DNA of 64,000 bases from Azonexaceae bacterium s22 (GCA_016617495.1 WYCU01000005.1:62001-126000), one strand, 5' to 3'. Positions 16,660-27,165 are shown, counted from the first letter of the stretch. Numbers and translations are program-made. The notes: generated from the sequence alone by a model not told the origin.

Positions 16660-18660
16660 ATGGCGCAGGGCATACATCCAATGGCATCTTCGTTGCGGGC
16701 TTCGGATACCGGCAAGGTGGTCAGCGCGCGTGAGGCGGTTCGTCTGATTCGGAGCGGCGATGTCGTGGCGACTGGCGGCTTTGTCGGAATCGGTTTTGCC
16801 GAAAACATTGCTGTGGCCCTTGAGGCATTGTTCCTCGAAAATGCGGAAGCCGATGTGCATGGCTTGGGGGCACCCCGCGATCTCACTCTGATCTACGCAG
16901 CCGGCCAGGGCGATGGCAAGGACCGTGGCTTGAATCACCTCGGGCACGACGGCCTGGTATCGCGTGTCCTCGGCGGGCATTGGGGGCTGGTGCCCAAACT
17001 GCAGCAGTTGGCGGTATCCAATCGCATTGAGGCCTATAACTTGCCTCAGGGGGTCATTGCGCACCTGTTTCGGGATATTGCAGCTGGCAAGCCGGGGACG
17101 CTGACCCGGGTCGGCTTGGGTACCTTCGTCGATCCACGTTTCGGTGGTGGCAAGCTCAACGAAAAAACGACTGCCGATGTCGTCCGCCTGATGGAAATCG
17201 ATGGCGAGGAATACCTCTTCTACAAGGCGCTGCCGATCAACGTCGGCATTATCCGCGGCACGACAGCCGATCCCGACGGCAACGTGACAATGGAGCGCGA
17301 GGCGCTGACGCTGGAGGCGCAGGCGATTGCCATGGCCGCACGTAATTCCGGCGGGACGGTGATCGTTCAAGTGGAACGCATTGCCGAACGCGGCACCCTC
17401 AATCCCCGGCAGGTCAAGATTCCCGGCATCCTTGTCGATTGCGTGGTCGTGGCCGAGAAGCCCGAGTATCACTACCAAACCTTCGTTGAGCCCTACAGTG
17501 CGGCATTTGCGGGTGAAATTCGGGTACCCATGTCGGCGATTCCGCCCATGGGGATGAGCGAGCGAAAAATCATTGCCCGACGAGCGGCGCTGGAATTGCG
17601 TGCCAACGCCGTGGTCAATCTGGGCATTGGCATGCCCGAGGGCATTGCGGCGGTGGCCGCCGAGGAACAGGTCATCGATCTGATGACGCTGACCGCCGAG
17701 CCCGGGGTCATCGGTGGCGTGCCAGCCGGCGGTCTGAGCTTTGGCGCGGCCACCAATGCCCAGGCGATCATCGACCAACCCAGCCAGTTTGATTTTTACG
17801 ATGGGGGCGGGCTGGATATTGCCTTTCTCGGCTTGGCCCAGGCGGATGCTCAAGGGAATCTCAACGTTTCGAAATTCGGCCCGCGGCTCGCCGGTGCGGG
17901 CGGGTTCATCAATATCTCCCAGAATGCCAAGAAGGTGGTTTTTGTCGGGACCTTTACGGCAGGGAATCTCGATCTCGCCATTGAGTCAGGAAAGCTCCTG
18001 ATCCGCGAGGACGGGAAGTCGAACAAGTTCGTTCAGGAGGTCGAGCATCGGACCTTTAGTGGTTCCCAAGCCGCCAAATGGGGCAAGTCGGTGCTCTATG
18101 TGACCGAGCGTTGCGTCTTCCGGCTAACGGCGGATGGCCTGGAGTTGACCGAAATCGCCCCGGGGATCGATCTGCAGCGCGACATTCTGGATCGCATGGA
18201 CTTCGTACCGATCATCCGCGGCGAACCCGCCCTCATGGATGCGCGGATTTTCCGCGATGAGCCGATGGGTATTCGCCCGGAGTTGCTGGAAATTCCGATG
18301 GTGGACCGCCTGAGCTACGATGCGGAGAAGAATCTGTTCTTCCTGAATTTCGAGGGTCTGAACATTCGTTCCAATGCCGATATCGAACGCATTCGCGACG
18401 CGGTGGAGGCCTATCTGGCACCAATCGGACACCGGGTTTACGCCGTGGTGAATTACGACCGCTTTTCAATTGTTCCCGAACTGATCGACCGGTATATCGG
18501 CATGGTCAAGGATGTGGTTGAGCGTCATTACCATGATGTGACTCGCTACACTTCCAACACCTTCTTCCGGGTCAAACTGGGCGAGGCACTCGAAAAGCGC
18601 CGCTTGCATCCGCATCTTTTCGAGACGGCACAGGAGGCGGCTGCCTCGCTGGCGCGCTAG
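16660..18660 (+). CDS. acyl-CoA:acetate/3-ketoacid CoA-transferase with C-terminal extension
   Basis: 666 residues of the family I CoA-transferases. Like E. coli YdiF and propionate CoA-transferase, the alpha and beta halves are fused. N-terminal [18 protein letters not shown] starts the first half and [15 protein letters not shown] the second. The likely catalytic Glu is in [15 protein letters not shown] (about Glu347). It would swap CoA between short acyl-CoAs and acetate or propionate. YdiF-type enzymes end near residue 530; here about 130 more residues follow ([20 protein letters not shown] onward), of unknown function. ATG 16660 behind AGGGAG. Its stop overlaps that of the convergent kinase gene. 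Confidence 0.88.
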   Translation: MAQGIHPMASSLRASDTGKVVSAREAVRLIRSGDVVATGGFVGIGFAENIAVALEALFLENAEADVHGLGAPRDLTLIYAAGQGDGKDRGLNHLGHDGLVSRVLGGHWGLVPKLQQLAVSNRIEAYNLPQGVIAHLFRDIAAGKPGTLTRVGLGTFVDPRFGGGKLNEKTTADVVRLMEIDGEEYLFYKALPINVGIIRGTTADPDGNVTMEREALTLEAQAIAMAARNSGGTVIVQVERIAERGTLNPRQVKIPGILVDCVVVAEKPEYHYQTFVEPYSAAFAGEIRVPMSAIPPMGMSERKIIARRAALELRANAVVNLGIGMPEGIAAVAAEEQVIDLMTLTAEPGVIGGVPAGGLSFGAATNAQAIIDQPSQFDFYDGGGLDIAFLGLAQADAQGNLNVSKFGPRLAGAGGFINISQNAKKVVFVGTFTAGNLDLAIESGKLLIREDGKSNKFVQEVEHRTFSGSQAAKWGKSVLYVTERCVFRLTADGLELTEIAPGIDLQRDILDRMDFVPIIRGEPALMDARIFRDEPMGIRPELLEIPMVDRLSYDAEKNLFFLNFEGLNIRSNADIERIRDAVEAYLAPIGHRVYAVVNYDRFSIVPELIDRYIGMVKDVVERHYHDVTRYTSNTFFRVKLGEALEKRRLHPHLFETAQEAAASLAR

Positions 18661-19943
18661 ACGATCGTGATCACCCGCTGGTTGGCGAGTGCCAGGCGGG
18701 CAGCGAGCACATCCATGAAGCCCTGGTAAAAGTGCATGCGGCAGGCATTGCTGGCATTCTCCAGGGCTTCGCCGCGAATGGTAATGATCGTGCTGCGGGT
18801 TGCGGCCACCACATCGGCACTACGGATGTTGCCGTGACGGCTGACGATGGCCATTTCGCCGAAGCAGTCGCCATCGCTCAAGCGCGTCAGTTCCGTCCCC
18901 TGCTTGCTCACCGCCAATTCCCCACTGACGACAAACGAGAAAAAGTTGCCTGGCTCGCCGTCACGGATGATGGGGATGCCGGAGGCAACGGTCTTCAGTT
19001 CGGCGAAGCTGACGGTTTCCCAGACTTCCACGTCCGAAAAGTCGCGGAAGAAAGGGATGGCGCGTAGCGTGGCGAATATTTCCGTATCGGCAACCTTGTC
19101 GGATTGCGGGGAGCGCAATAAGCGGTTGCGTACCGCCTGCGCCAGATCGTGAGCAAAGGCACTCCACGTGGGATAGCGTTCTGCAAGGTTTCTGGCGGTG
19201 GCGCGTGCCACGATCGCGTCCAGCACGGGAGGCAAATCCGGGCGCTGGGCAGATGGCGCGCTGGGGATGCCGTGCATGATCTGGTAAATCATGTTGTGGT
19301 GGTTATTGGCCTGGAACGGGAGATCTCCAGTCAATAACTGGTGCATGACGATACCCAGCGAGTAGATGTCGGTACGGTGATCCAGCGGTTGTTCCTGGAT
19401 CTGTTGCGGCGACATGTAGGCAGGGGAGCCGACGCCCGAAACGAGGGTGCGGTTGGCGCTGGCGTTCGTGATCGCGGCGCCGAAATCGGAAATCTTGATG
19501 TCCGAGGTGCTGGACAGCAGGATGTTGGCAGGTTTGATGTCGCGGTGGGTGATGCCCAGACGATAAGCGAAATCCAGTGCCCGCGTGCACTTGAAGATGA
19601 GCTCGACCACCCGATCAATAGGGAGTAACGCATCCGGGTGGGCGTAGGCTTCCAGCGTGCCGCCGGCCACGTATTCCATGACGATGTAGCAAAGCTCTTC
19701 CGTGACTACCGCATCGAAAATCTGGACGATGTGCGGGTGGTTGAGTTTGCCGATCAGTGACGCTTCGTTCAGGAACAGGTTGCTGTACAGCTTGCCCTTT
19801 TCCGGGTCGCGCAGGATGCCCGGGCTGGCCACCTTGATCGCCACGTCGCGCTGGGTAAACGGATCGTGTCCGAGGAAGACGGTGCTGGTTGCACCCTCTC
19901 CCAGTTTGCGGACGAGATCGTATTTACCGAGCTTTTTCTGCAT
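18657..19943 (-). CDS. Ser/Thr protein kinase fused to a cyclic-nucleotide-binding domain
   Basis: 428 residues. The kinase domain (about 5-270) is complete: [11 protein letters not shown] loop, Lys37 (VAIKVAS), catalytic [10 protein letters not shown] with Asp135, ISDFGAA with Asp153, and [13 protein letters not shown]. Residues about 290-415 form a CRP-like cNMP-binding fold ([20 protein letters not shown], then [14 protein letters not shown]). It lacks a membrane segment, so it is likely a cytosolic kinase gated by a nucleotide or by domain contact. It starts 3 bp after the argH stop and so is likely co-transcribed with it. The substrate is unknown. Both convergent stop codons share CTAG. 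Confidence 0.9.
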   Translation of the reverse strand: MQKKLGKYDLVRKLGEGATSTVFLGHDPFTQRDVAIKVASPGILRDPEKGKLYSNLFLNEASLIGKLNHPHIVQIFDAVVTEELCYIVMEYVAGGTLEAYAHPDALLPIDRVVELIFKCTRALDFAYRLGITHRDIKPANILLSSTSDIKISDFGAAITNASANRTLVSGVGSPAYMSPQQIQEQPLDHRTDIYSLGIVMHQLLTGDLPFQANNHHNMIYQIMHGIPSAPSAQRPDLPPVLDAIVARATARNLAERYPTWSAFAHDLAQAVRNRLLRSPQSDKVADTEIFATLRAIPFFRDFSDVEVWETVSFAELKTVASGIPIIRDGEPGNFFSFVVSGELAVSKQGTELTRLSDGDCFGEMAIVSRHGNIRSADVVAATRSTIITIRGEALENASNACRMHFYQGFMDVLAARLALANQRVITIV

Positions 19944-19946
19944 GGC

Positions 19947-21329
19947 TCAAAGCCGTTGCCGGGCCCGTGCGATGGCGGCGAGGACTTGTGCCGGGGCCGT
20001 GCCGCCGATGTGGTCGCGGCTGGCGAGCGAACCTGTCACGGTCAACACCGAAAAAACGTCATTTTCCACTTGCGGGCAGAAGGCACGAAGTTCTTCGAGC
20101 GACAGTTGCGGCAGATCGACGCCCTTGGCTTCGGCGGCCTTGACGGCATGGCCGACGGCTTCGTGTGCATCGCGGAAGGGCAGACCCTTCTTGACCAGGT
20201 AGTCGGCGAGGTCGGTGGCGGTAGCGAAGCCCTGGGTCAGCGCGGCCTGCATGTTGTCGGCGCGGACGGTAATGCCGCCGGCCATGTCGGCGAAGATGCG
20301 CAGGGTGTCGGTGACCGTGTCGACGGCATCGAACAGCGGCTCCTTGTCCTCCTGGTTGTCCTTGTTGTAGGCCAGCGGCTGCGACTTCATCAGGGTCAGC
20401 AGGCTCATCAGCTGGCCGTAGACGCGGCCGGTCTTGCCGCGCGCCAGTTCCGGCACGTCCGGGTTCTTCTTCTGCGGCATGATCGAGGAGCCGGTGCAGA
20501 AGCGGTCGGCGATCTGGATGAAGCCGACGCGCGGGCTCATCCACATCACGAGTTCTTCGGAAAGGCGGCTGATGTGCATCATCAGGAGCGCGCAGGCCGA
20601 GGTGAATTCGATGGCGAAATCGCGGTCGGAAACGGCATCGAGCGAGTTTTCGCAGACGCCTTCAAAGCCGAGTTCGGCAGCGACGAATTCACGATCAATC
20701 GGGTAGGTCGTGCCAGCCAGTGCGGCCGCGCCCAGCGGCAGGCGATTGACGCGCTTCCTGGTATCGGCAAAACGCTCGGCATCGCGGCCAAACATTTCAA
20801 AGTAGGCGAGCATGTGGTGACCAAAGGTCACCGGCTGTGCGACTTGCAGGTGGGTGAAGCCCGGCATCGGCGTCGCGGCTTCCTTCTCGGCCAGATCGAC
20901 CAAGGCGCTGCGGAAGGATTTGAGCAGAACCTGAATGTCGTCGATGGCATCGCGCAGGTAGAGGCGGATGTCGGTGGCGACCTGATCGTTCCGCGAGCGA
21001 CCAGTGTGCAGACGCTTGCCGGCATCGCCGACCAGCGCCGTCAGGCGCTTTTCAACGTTCAGATGCACGTCTTCGAGGTCGATGGACCATTCGAGCTGGC
21101 CGGATTCGATTTCCTGCGTCACGATGGCCATGCCGCGTTCGATGTCGGCAAGGTCCTGAGCGCTGATGATGCCCTGCTTGGCGAGCATCTTGGCATGCGC
21201 CAGCGAGCCCCGAATATCCTGCCGCCACATGCGTTTGTCGAAATCGACGGAGGCGGTGTAGCGTTTGACGAGATCGGAAACCGGCTCGGAAAAGCGGCCG
21301 GCCCACGTGTATTGTGCGGCGGATGTCAT
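19947..21329 (-). CDS. argH: argininosuccinate lyase
   Basis: 460 residues. It splits argininosuccinate to arginine and fumarate in the last step of arginine synthesis. Family marks are YTWAGRFSE at the N-terminus, [34 protein letters not shown] and the signature [15 protein letters not shown] 21329 gives the normal start; a longer frame to 21464 would add 45 atypical residues across the promoter region. The divergent algZ starts 34 bp away. The argH-algZ-algR neighbourhood is known from pseudomonads. Confidence 0.96.
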   Translation of the reverse strand: MTSAAQYTWAGRFSEPVSDLVKRYTASVDFDKRMWRQDIRGSLAHAKMLAKQGIISAQDLADIERGMAIVTQEIESGQLEWSIDLEDVHLNVEKRLTALVGDAGKRLHTGRSRNDQVATDIRLYLRDAIDDIQVLLKSFRSALVDLAEKEAATPMPGFTHLQVAQPVTFGHHMLAYFEMFGRDAERFADTRKRVNRLPLGAAALAGTTYPIDREFVAAELGFEGVCENSLDAVSDRDFAIEFTSACALLMMHISRLSEELVMWMSPRVGFIQIADRFCTGSSIMPQKKNPDVPELARGKTGRVYGQLMSLLTLMKSQPLAYNKDNQEDKEPLFDAVDTVTDTLRIFADMAGGITVRADNMQAALTQGFATATDLADYLVKKGLPFRDAHEAVGHAVKAAEAKGVDLPQLSLEELRAFCPQVENDVFSVLTVTGSLASRDHIGGTAPAQVLAAIARARQRL

Positions 21330-21363
21330 AGAATCGGTCGAATCGGTGAAAAAAGCTTCTGGG

Positions 21364-22377
21364 ATGGCAAGTATACGGCACTTTCCGGCGACATATCCGC
21401 TGCCTGACTGGCGTAATTTTGGCGTGATGTTGCGCATTCTGCTCGGCGCCAATGCGATGGCCATGGTTGCTGCGCTTATTCAGGTGGAGCATTGGCACGC
21501 CTGGATGAGTCGCTTTGTCGAAATGGCAGCCACGGTCGAGCCCTTGTTGCTGGTTGCCTTGGGGGCGCTGGCCCTGCTACGCGACGTGCTGCGGCGTTTG
21601 CCTTTGCGCCTGGGCCAGCTTGCGGTGCTCGCCCTCGTGGCCTCCCTGGCGTGGGGGCAGGCCTGGCTTTGGCGCTCCATCGGTTTGGCGGATGGTGGCG
21701 ATGCCTTGCGTGCCGTGCTGTTGGGGCTGATCGCAGCGGCAGTCATCCTGGCCTATTTTGAACTGCGCGCCCGGGCATTTTCGCCGTCGCAGGCCGAAGC
21801 GCGGCTGGCGGCGCTCAATGCGCGGATTCGTCCGCATTTCCTGTTCAACTCGCTCAACGCGGTACTCTCGCTGATCCGGGCCCGGCCGCAGGAAGCCGAG
21901 GCCGTGCTGGAGTCGTTGTCCGACCTCTTTCGCGCTGCCATGCGCGACCCGGGCGAGCAGGTTAGTCTGGCCGATGAAATTGCCTTGGGCGAGCAATATC
22001 TCGCGCTCGAAAAACTGCGCCTGGGCGAACGGCTCCGGGTGGAATGGCAGATCGGTACCGTGCCGATGTCGCAGCCGATTCCGCCGCTCATGCTCCAGCC
22101 ATTGCTCGAAAATGCGGTTTACCACGGTGTCGAACCGGCACCGGAAGGCGGCACGATCCGTGTCGCCATCCAGCAACAGGGCGATACCCTGTGTCTTGCC
22201 ATTGCCAATCCAACGACCATGGCCGGGGAGCACGCCAAAGGAAACCAGATCGCACTCGCCAATATCCGCGAGCGCCTCGCCTTGTATTACGATCTTGAGG
22301 CTCGCCTCGAAATCGAAGTGACGGCGGGGCACTACGAGGTTCGAATCTTTCTGCCATGTCGCAAGCGCCACATTTGA
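21364..22377 (+). CDS. algZ: LytS/AlgZ-type sensor histidine kinase
   Basis: About 337 residues. An N-terminal block of four or more hydrophobic helices ([20 protein letters not shown] to [14 protein letters not shown]) is followed by the His_kinase domain with phospho-acceptor motif [13 protein letters not shown] and N-box [15 protein letters not shown]. The terminal ATPase part is short, as in AlgZ/FimS-type kinases. The partner is the overlapping response regulator gene. Start placed at ATG 21364 because the [10 protein letters not shown] segment is typical of this family. The ribosome binding site is poor. Confidence 0.9.
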   Translation: MASIRHFPATYPLPDWRNFGVMLRILLGANAMAMVAALIQVEHWHAWMSRFVEMAATVEPLLLVALGALALLRDVLRRLPLRLGQLAVLALVASLAWGQAWLWRSIGLADGGDALRAVLLGLIAAAVILAYFELRARAFSPSQAEARLAALNARIRPHFLFNSLNAVLSLIRARPQEAEAVLESLSDLFRAAMRDPGEQVSLADEIALGEQYLALEKLRLGERLRVEWQIGTVPMSQPIPPLMLQPLLENAVYHGVEPAPEGGTIRVAIQQQGDTLCLAIANPTTMAGEHAKGNQIALANIRERLALYYDLEARLEIEVTAGHYEVRIFLPCRKRHI

Positions 22378-23132
22378 ACATTCTGATCGTTGATGACGAG
22401 CCCTTGGCTCGCGCCCGTTTGCGCGAGTTGCTCGGAGACATTGCCGTGCAGCTTCCCACCGTGGTCGTTGGCGAGGCGGCCAATGGTCTTGAGGCGCTGT
22501 CCTTCCTGCGCGATCGGCAGGTCGATCTGGTACTCGTCGATATTCGTATGCCTGGCATGGATGGCATCGAACTCGCCGTGCATCTCGGTGCGTTTGAAAA
22601 ACCGCCGGCCATCATTTTTACCACCGCCTACGATAATTTTGCCGTTCAGGCCTTCGACCTCAATGCCGTGGATTATCTGCTCAAGCCGGTTCGGGCCCAG
22701 CGCTTGCTGACCGCACTGCAAAAAGCAGCGACGGCGCCGCGGCCCGAGCCAGAGCTACTGAGCGGCATCGGGAAAGCGATTCGCGGGGGCGGGCGTACTC
22801 ACCTTTCCTGCCATGAACGCGGGCGGCTTCTGGTGGTGCCGGTGAGCGAGGTGCTCTATTTCAAGGCCGATCTCAAGTACGTGACCGCGCGCACCGTCGA
22901 GCGCGAATATCTCCTCGATGAAGCCTTGACCCACCTCGAACAAGAGTACGCGGATCGCTTCATTCGTTTGCACCGGGCTGTGCTGGTGGCGCGTGCGGCC
23001 CTGATCGGTTTTGAGAAATGCGGCGATGACGATGCCGAAGCTTACGGTTGGGCCCTGTTGCGCGGGGTCTCGGAAAAGCTGCCGGTCAGTCGCCGGCAGT
23101 GGGCCGCAGCGCGCGCGGCGCTGACCGGTTGA
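22356..23132 (+). CDS. algR: LytTR response regulator (AlgR type)
   Basis: 258 residues. The receiver domain has ILIVDDEPLAR and phospho-acceptor Asp62 (LVDIRMPG), followed by the conserved Thr and Lys (FTTAYDNF, YLLKPV). The LytTR DNA-binding domain (about 145-255) has LLVVPVSEVLYFKADLKYVT and FIRLHRAVLVARAAL. It overlaps algZ by 22 bp, so both are co-translated. In pseudomonads AlgR controls alginate and twitching. Targets here are unknown. Confidence 0.93.
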   Translation: MSQAPHLNILIVDDEPLARARLRELLGDIAVQLPTVVVGEAANGLEALSFLRDRQVDLVLVDIRMPGMDGIELAVHLGAFEKPPAIIFTTAYDNFAVQAFDLNAVDYLLKPVRAQRLLTALQKAATAPRPEPELLSGIGKAIRGGGRTHLSCHERGRLLVVPVSEVLYFKADLKYVTARTVEREYLLDEALTHLEQEYADRFIRLHRAVLVARAALIGFEKCGDDDAEAYGWALLRGVSEKLPVSRRQWAAARAALTG

Positions 23133-23137
23133 TGCCT

Positions 23138-23929
23138 TTATAGCCAGAATGCCGGGGCATCGTCGTTGAGCATACGGTGGTGCACCACCGTATGCTCGTC
23201 GTTGATCAGGATGACGGCATAGCCCGCAGGTTCGCCGCATCCCGGAACGGCTTCGCCGCGTAGCGTGTGCAGATCGAGTGCCACCTGATGGTTGGGTGAG
23301 GCCGTGCAGGAAATCGGGATGCCCATCCAGCTGCCGCCAATGGGGCGGTGCAGGTGGCCGAAGAAGAGGTGGCGAATGCGCGCACGGTGCGGCAGGAGGG
23401 TGGCGCGAAAATCAGTGGCGTCGAGCAGCGCGTACTGATCCATGGACGGAATGCCGACCTTGAAGGGCGGATGGTGCATGGCCAGCCAGATCGGCACCGT
23501 GCTCGTAGACAACTGTTCGGCCAGCCAGCGGCAGCGTTCGGTACAGTAACTGCCCCATGGGGCGCCGGCTTCAAGCGTGTCGAGCAGGAGAAAACGGCCC
23601 ACCGGGGTTTCGATTGCCGTTTGCAAAAAACCTGCGTTGTCGCACGTCGCGTTCGGGAAATACCGCAGCAATCCGGCGCGCCGGTCGTGGTTTCCTGGGA
23701 GGACTTGAATCCGCATCGGCAGGGGGCGCAGGGCTTCCGCAAGCGCGGCATAGGCCGCATCCGCGCCGGAATCGGCAAGATCGCCGGTCAGCAAGCAAAG
23801 TTCGGCATCGGCATGGTGGGCGAGGATGTCGTCCACCACGGCGTGAAGCTGCGTCAGCGGCCTGCGCCCAAAAAGCTCACGCTCTGGCGAGTCGGGTAAA
23901 TGCAGGTCGCTGAGCTGCAGGATCTTCAT
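23138..23929 (-). CDS. cpdA: cAMP phosphodiesterase CpdA-like metallophosphoesterase
   Basis: 263 residues. All calcineurin-fold metal motifs are present: SDLH near the N-terminus, TGDLADSG, LPGNHDRR, MHHPPF and FGHLHRP. CpdA hydrolyses cAMP, which would link it to Crp-like regulators and perhaps to the cNMP-domain kinase upstream. It overlaps pepN by 4 bp (ATGA). The extreme C-terminal codons (INDEHTVVHHRMLNDD) contain a perfect 30-bp palindrome flanked by 9-bp direct repeats, an odd element for coding DNA. Confidence 0.88.
   Translation of the reverse strand: MKILQLSDLHLPDSPERELFGRRPLTQLHAVVDDILAHHADAELCLLTGDLADSGADAAYAALAEALRPLPMRIQVLPGNHDRRAGLLRYFPNATCDNAGFLQTAIETPVGRFLLLDTLEAGAPWGSYCTERCRWLAEQLSTSTVPIWLAMHHPPFKVGIPSMDQYALLDATDFRATLLPHRARIRHLFFGHLHRPIGGSWMGIPISCTASPNHQVALDLHTLRGEAVPGCGEPAGYAVILINDEHTVVHHRMLNDDAPAFWL
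23161..23205. repeat. perfect 30-bp palindrome with flanking 9-bp direct repeats inside cpdA
   Basis: GAGCATACGGTGGTG at 23168-23182 is followed directly by its exact reverse complement to 23197. CGTCGTTGA stands at 23161-23169 and again at 23197-23205. The repeat unit spans 36 bp (12 codons), so the reading frame is kept. Confidence 0.9.
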
Positions 23930-26532
23930 GGGGCAGACAAGGCGCGGGTAACGACTTCCAGCACATCGCGTGACAGCCCTTCGTGGTCGCGGATGCGCTC
24001 CAGCGCGGCTTGGGCGTGGGCCTGGCGACCGGCGTCGAATTTCTTCCAGCGGTCAAAACAGCGGGCGAGGCGCGAGGCGACTTGCGGGTTTTTGTCGTGC
24101 AGCATCAGGACGCGGTCGGCGATGAAGGCGTAACCGCTGCCGTCGGCGGCATTGAAGCGCACGAGGTTGGCCCCGAAACTGCGGATCAGTGCGTAGATCT
24201 TGTTCGGATTGCCGGCCTCGAAAGCCGGGTGCCCGGTCAGCGCCTTGACGGTGGCCAGCGTATCCGGGCGGCGGCTGGTCGATTGTGCCACCAGCCATTT
24301 ATCGACGACCAGCGCCTCGTCTTTCCACTTGTCGTAGAACTCGGCCAGCGCCTGTTCGCGTTGCGGGCAAACGGCGGCATTGACGTTGGCCAGGGCCGCT
24401 AGGGCGGCGAACTGGTCGGTCATGTTGTCGGCCTGCTTGAACTGGGCGTAGGCCATTTGGCGCGTGGCGTCGGTGTCCAGCTCCAGCAGGTAGGAAAGGC
24501 AGGTATTGCGCAGGGCGCGTTGGCCGGCTTGTTCGCTGGTCGGGGCGTAGGGCGCTTTTGCGGTCAACCCGGCGTAGAGGCCGGAAAACTCGCCTTCGAG
24601 TTCTTCCGCCAAATGGCGGCGCAGGGCGTTGCGGGCGGTGTGCAGGGCATCGGGGTCGACTTGATCGAGCAGCTCGGCCAGCGTCGATTCGCCGGGCAGG
24701 GTCAGGGCCTCGGCGACGAAGGCCGCGCCGCGCTTGGCTTGGGTTTGCAGCAGGCGACGGCAGGCGGCGACGAAGCTTTCCGGCCATTTCGGGGCACGAC
24801 CGGCGGCGATTTCGCTGGCGGCGTCGAGAATCAGCGTCGAGGCCAGGCGTTGACCGGCTTCCCAGGCGTTGAACGGGTCGCTTTCGTGCGCCATCAAGAG
24901 CGTGAGTTGTTCCGGCGTGTAGTCGAAATCGAGATAGACCGGCGCGGAGAAGTTGCGCAGCAAGGACGGCACCGGCTCGGCGGCGACGTCGTTGAAGACG
25001 AAGGATTGCGTCGTCGCGGTGAGCTGCAAGGTGCGCTCGCTGCCGGCGATCAATTCGCCTGCTTCGGTGAACAGCGCAACGCGGATCGGGATCAGGTAGG
25101 GCGCATCGTCAGAAGCGCGCGGGTTGGCTTGGGTGCAGGTCAGCGTGTAGGTTTTGCTTTCGGCATCAAAATAGCCGTCCACCGCCAGTTTGGGCGTGCC
25201 CGGTTGGTTATACCAGCGCATGAATTGCGTGAAGTCGAAGCCGCTGGCAGCGGCCATCGCGGCGACGAAATCTTCGCAGGTGACGGCCTGGCCGTCGTGG
25301 CGGCGGAAGTATTCGTCCATGCCAGCGCGGAAGCCGTCGCGGCCGATCAGGGTCTGGATCATGCGGATGACTTCCGCGCCCTTTTCATAGACCGTGGCGG
25401 TGTAGAAGTTGTTGATCTCGACAAAGCTGCTCGGGCGGATCGGGTGCGCCATCGGGCCGGCATCTTCCGGAAACTGCCCGGCGCGCAGGCCGCGCACTTC
25501 GCGGATGCGGGCGGTCTGCCGGTTGTGCAGGTCAGCGCCGAATTCCTGGTCGCGGAAGACGGTGAGGCCTTCTTTCAGCGAGAGCTGGAACCAGTCGCGG
25601 CAGGTGACGCGGTTGCCCGTCCAGTTGTGGAAATACTCGTGGGCGACGACGCGGTCGATGTTCTCGAAATCCACATCCGTCGCCACATCCGGGCGAGCGA
25701 GCACATACTTCGTGTTGAAGATGTTGAGGCCCTTGTTCTCCATCGCGCCCATGTTGAAATCGCCGACGGCGACGATCATGTAATGGTCGAGGTCGCATTC
25801 CAGGCCGAAGCGTTCTTCGTCCCACTTCATCGACTTCTTCAGGGCTTCCATCGCGTGCGGGCACTGGTCGAGCTTGCCCGGTTCAACGTAGATGGCGAGC
25901 TGCACGCTGCGCCCGGAGGCGGTCTGGAAGGTGTCGGTCAGCACATCGAGCTTGCCGGCGACGATGGCGAAGAGGTAGGCGGGCTTGCGGAAGGGGTCTG
26001 CCCATTTCGCCCAATGACGGTTGTTCTCTTCATCGTCTTGCGCGACCGGGTTGCCGTTGGCGAGCAGTACCGGGAAAGCCGCCTTATCGGCGTGCAGCGT
26101 GACGTTGTAAGTCGACATCACGTCCGGGCGGTCGAGGAACCACGTAATGCGGCGGAAGCCCTGCGCTTCGCACTGGGTGAAATAGCCGTCCTTGGAGCGA
26201 TAAAGGCCGGAAAGGCGGGTGTTGTGATCGGGGTCGATGCGGACTTCGGTAGTCAGCGTGAAGGCATCCGGCAGTTGATCCAGCGTCAGGCTGGTCGGCG
26301 TTTCGGAAAATGGCCATTTTTTGCCGTCGACCGCGACAATTCGCGTTTCCAGTTCCTCGCCATCGAGGACCAGGGGCTGAACCGGCACGGCGGGGTTGCG
26401 CCGCATCTGCAGCGTCGCGCGTACGATGGTGTTGCCGGCGGCGATATTGAAATCGAGATCGACGGTGTCGATCCAGTAGGCGGGCTGGCTGTAGTCCTTG
26501 AGATAGATGGTTTGCGGTGTGGCGGTTTTCAT
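23926..26532 (-). CDS. pepN: aminopeptidase N (M1 family)
   Basis: About 868 residues, the normal length for proteobacterial PepN. It has the substrate-binding MGAMENKGLNIFN and zinc motif VAHEYFHNWTGNRVT, with the distal Glu in KEGLTVFRDQEF. It trims N-terminal residues from peptides in the cytosol. ATG 26532 is used; a TTG at 26556 would add eight residues. The segment IVAVDGKKWPF near residue 75 is encoded by a copy of the dispersed repeat. Likely operon with cpdA. Confidence 0.96.
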   Translation of the reverse strand: MKTATPQTIYLKDYSQPAYWIDTVDLDFNIAAGNTIVRATLQMRRNPAVPVQPLVLDGEELETRIVAVDGKKWPFSETPTSLTLDQLPDAFTLTTEVRIDPDHNTRLSGLYRSKDGYFTQCEAQGFRRITWFLDRPDVMSTYNVTLHADKAAFPVLLANGNPVAQDDEENNRHWAKWADPFRKPAYLFAIVAGKLDVLTDTFQTASGRSVQLAIYVEPGKLDQCPHAMEALKKSMKWDEERFGLECDLDHYMIVAVGDFNMGAMENKGLNIFNTKYVLARPDVATDVDFENIDRVVAHEYFHNWTGNRVTCRDWFQLSLKEGLTVFRDQEFGADLHNRQTARIREVRGLRAGQFPEDAGPMAHPIRPSSFVEINNFYTATVYEKGAEVIRMIQTLIGRDGFRAGMDEYFRRHDGQAVTCEDFVAAMAAASGFDFTQFMRWYNQPGTPKLAVDGYFDAESKTYTLTCTQANPRASDDAPYLIPIRVALFTEAGELIAGSERTLQLTATTQSFVFNDVAAEPVPSLLRNFSAPVYLDFDYTPEQLTLLMAHESDPFNAWEAGQRLASTLILDAASEIAAGRAPKWPESFVAACRRLLQTQAKRGAAFVAEALTLPGESTLAELLDQVDPDALHTARNALRRHLAEELEGEFSGLYAGLTAKAPYAPTSEQAGQRALRNTCLSYLLELDTDATRQMAYAQFKQADNMTDQFAALAALANVNAAVCPQREQALAEFYDKWKDEALVVDKWLVAQSTSRRPDTLATVKALTGHPAFEAGNPNKIYALIRSFGANLVRFNAADGSGYAFIADRVLMLHDKNPQVASRLARCFDRWKKFDAGRQAHAQAALERIRDHEGLSRDVLEVVTRALSAP
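26326..26340 (+). repeat. dispersed GTCGACCGCGACAAT element, copy 7 (in pepN)
   Basis: Exact 15-bp match, preceded by AAATGGCCATTTTTTGCC. In frame in pepN, coding IVAVD on the minus strand. Confidence 0.8.
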
Positions 26533-26639
26533 TTTGGGCGGGACAGGAGGGGTCAAGTCAGGGATGATACGTCAAAGCCCGACCTGAAATTTTCCTGGTC
26601 CCGCAATCTGGCCCCGCTGTGTACGCGGGGCGCAGGGAC

Positions 26640-27113
26640 TCAGTGCTTCGAAGCGCCGAAGATGCGATGCAGCAACCGTGCGAGCCAGCTGTCTTCGTGG
26701 GTCTCCTCGACCAGTTCGAGCATCGGGCCGCGGACGGCGCTGGCGTAGGCGGCATCGTCGTTGCGAATATGGCTGATCAGCCAGTGGCTGAGCAGGCCGT
26801 GCAGTTCGTCCGCGATGCTCTCGCCCGACGCAAAGCGCTCCTGATAGTTCTGGATACGTTTGGCGAACAGCTCGTGAACTTTCTGGTGGCCGGACAGGGC
26901 AGCGTAGCCTGCTTCTGCCAGCAAGGCCTCTTCAAACGCAAAATGCAGCAGGGTGTAGTCGACCAGGCCGTCGATGATGCTGCTGATTTCCTGTGTGTCG
27001 CCCGTGTTGCGAACGGCGTTGAGGCGGTTGATGAAATCGACGATTTGCTGGTGTTGGCCATCAATGACGTCGATGCCGGTATTCAGGTCGGCGGTCCATA
27101 CGAGATCGCTCAT
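26640..27113 (-). CDS. bacteriohemerythrin
   Basis: 157 residues. The di-iron ligand pattern of hemerythrins is complete: His21, His57-x3-Glu61 (LLHFAFEE), His76-x3-His80 (GHQKVHE) and His115..Asp120 (ISHIRNDD). It would reversibly bind O2, or NO, in the cytosol. There is no signal peptide. It is followed upstream on the same strand by a PAS-GGDEF gene 52 bp away, so O2/NO sensing and c-di-GMP may be linked. Start ATG 27113. Confidence 0.95.
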   Translation of the reverse strand: MSDLVWTADLNTGIDVIDGQHQQIVDFINRLNAVRNTGDTQEISSIIDGLVDYTLLHFAFEEALLAEAGYAALSGHQKVHELFAKRIQNYQERFASGESIADELHGLLSHWLISHIRNDDAAYASAVRGPMLELVEETHEDSWLARLLHRIFGASKH

Positions 27114-27165
27114 TTTATTTCTCCCTTGTTTTGAATGCGGTCACGCCGGCCACGCGATCCGTGTG

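Noticed and set aside
26611-26631. GC hairpin GCCCCGC-TGTGTAC-GCGGGGC between the hemerythrin and pepN genes
   Set aside because: No T-run on either strand and position just 5' of pepN's neighbour stop. Not enough to call a terminator.
24457-26748. Long open frame on the plus strand opposite pepN
   Set aside because: Same high-GC shadow effect; pepN on the minus strand is full length with its zinc motif.
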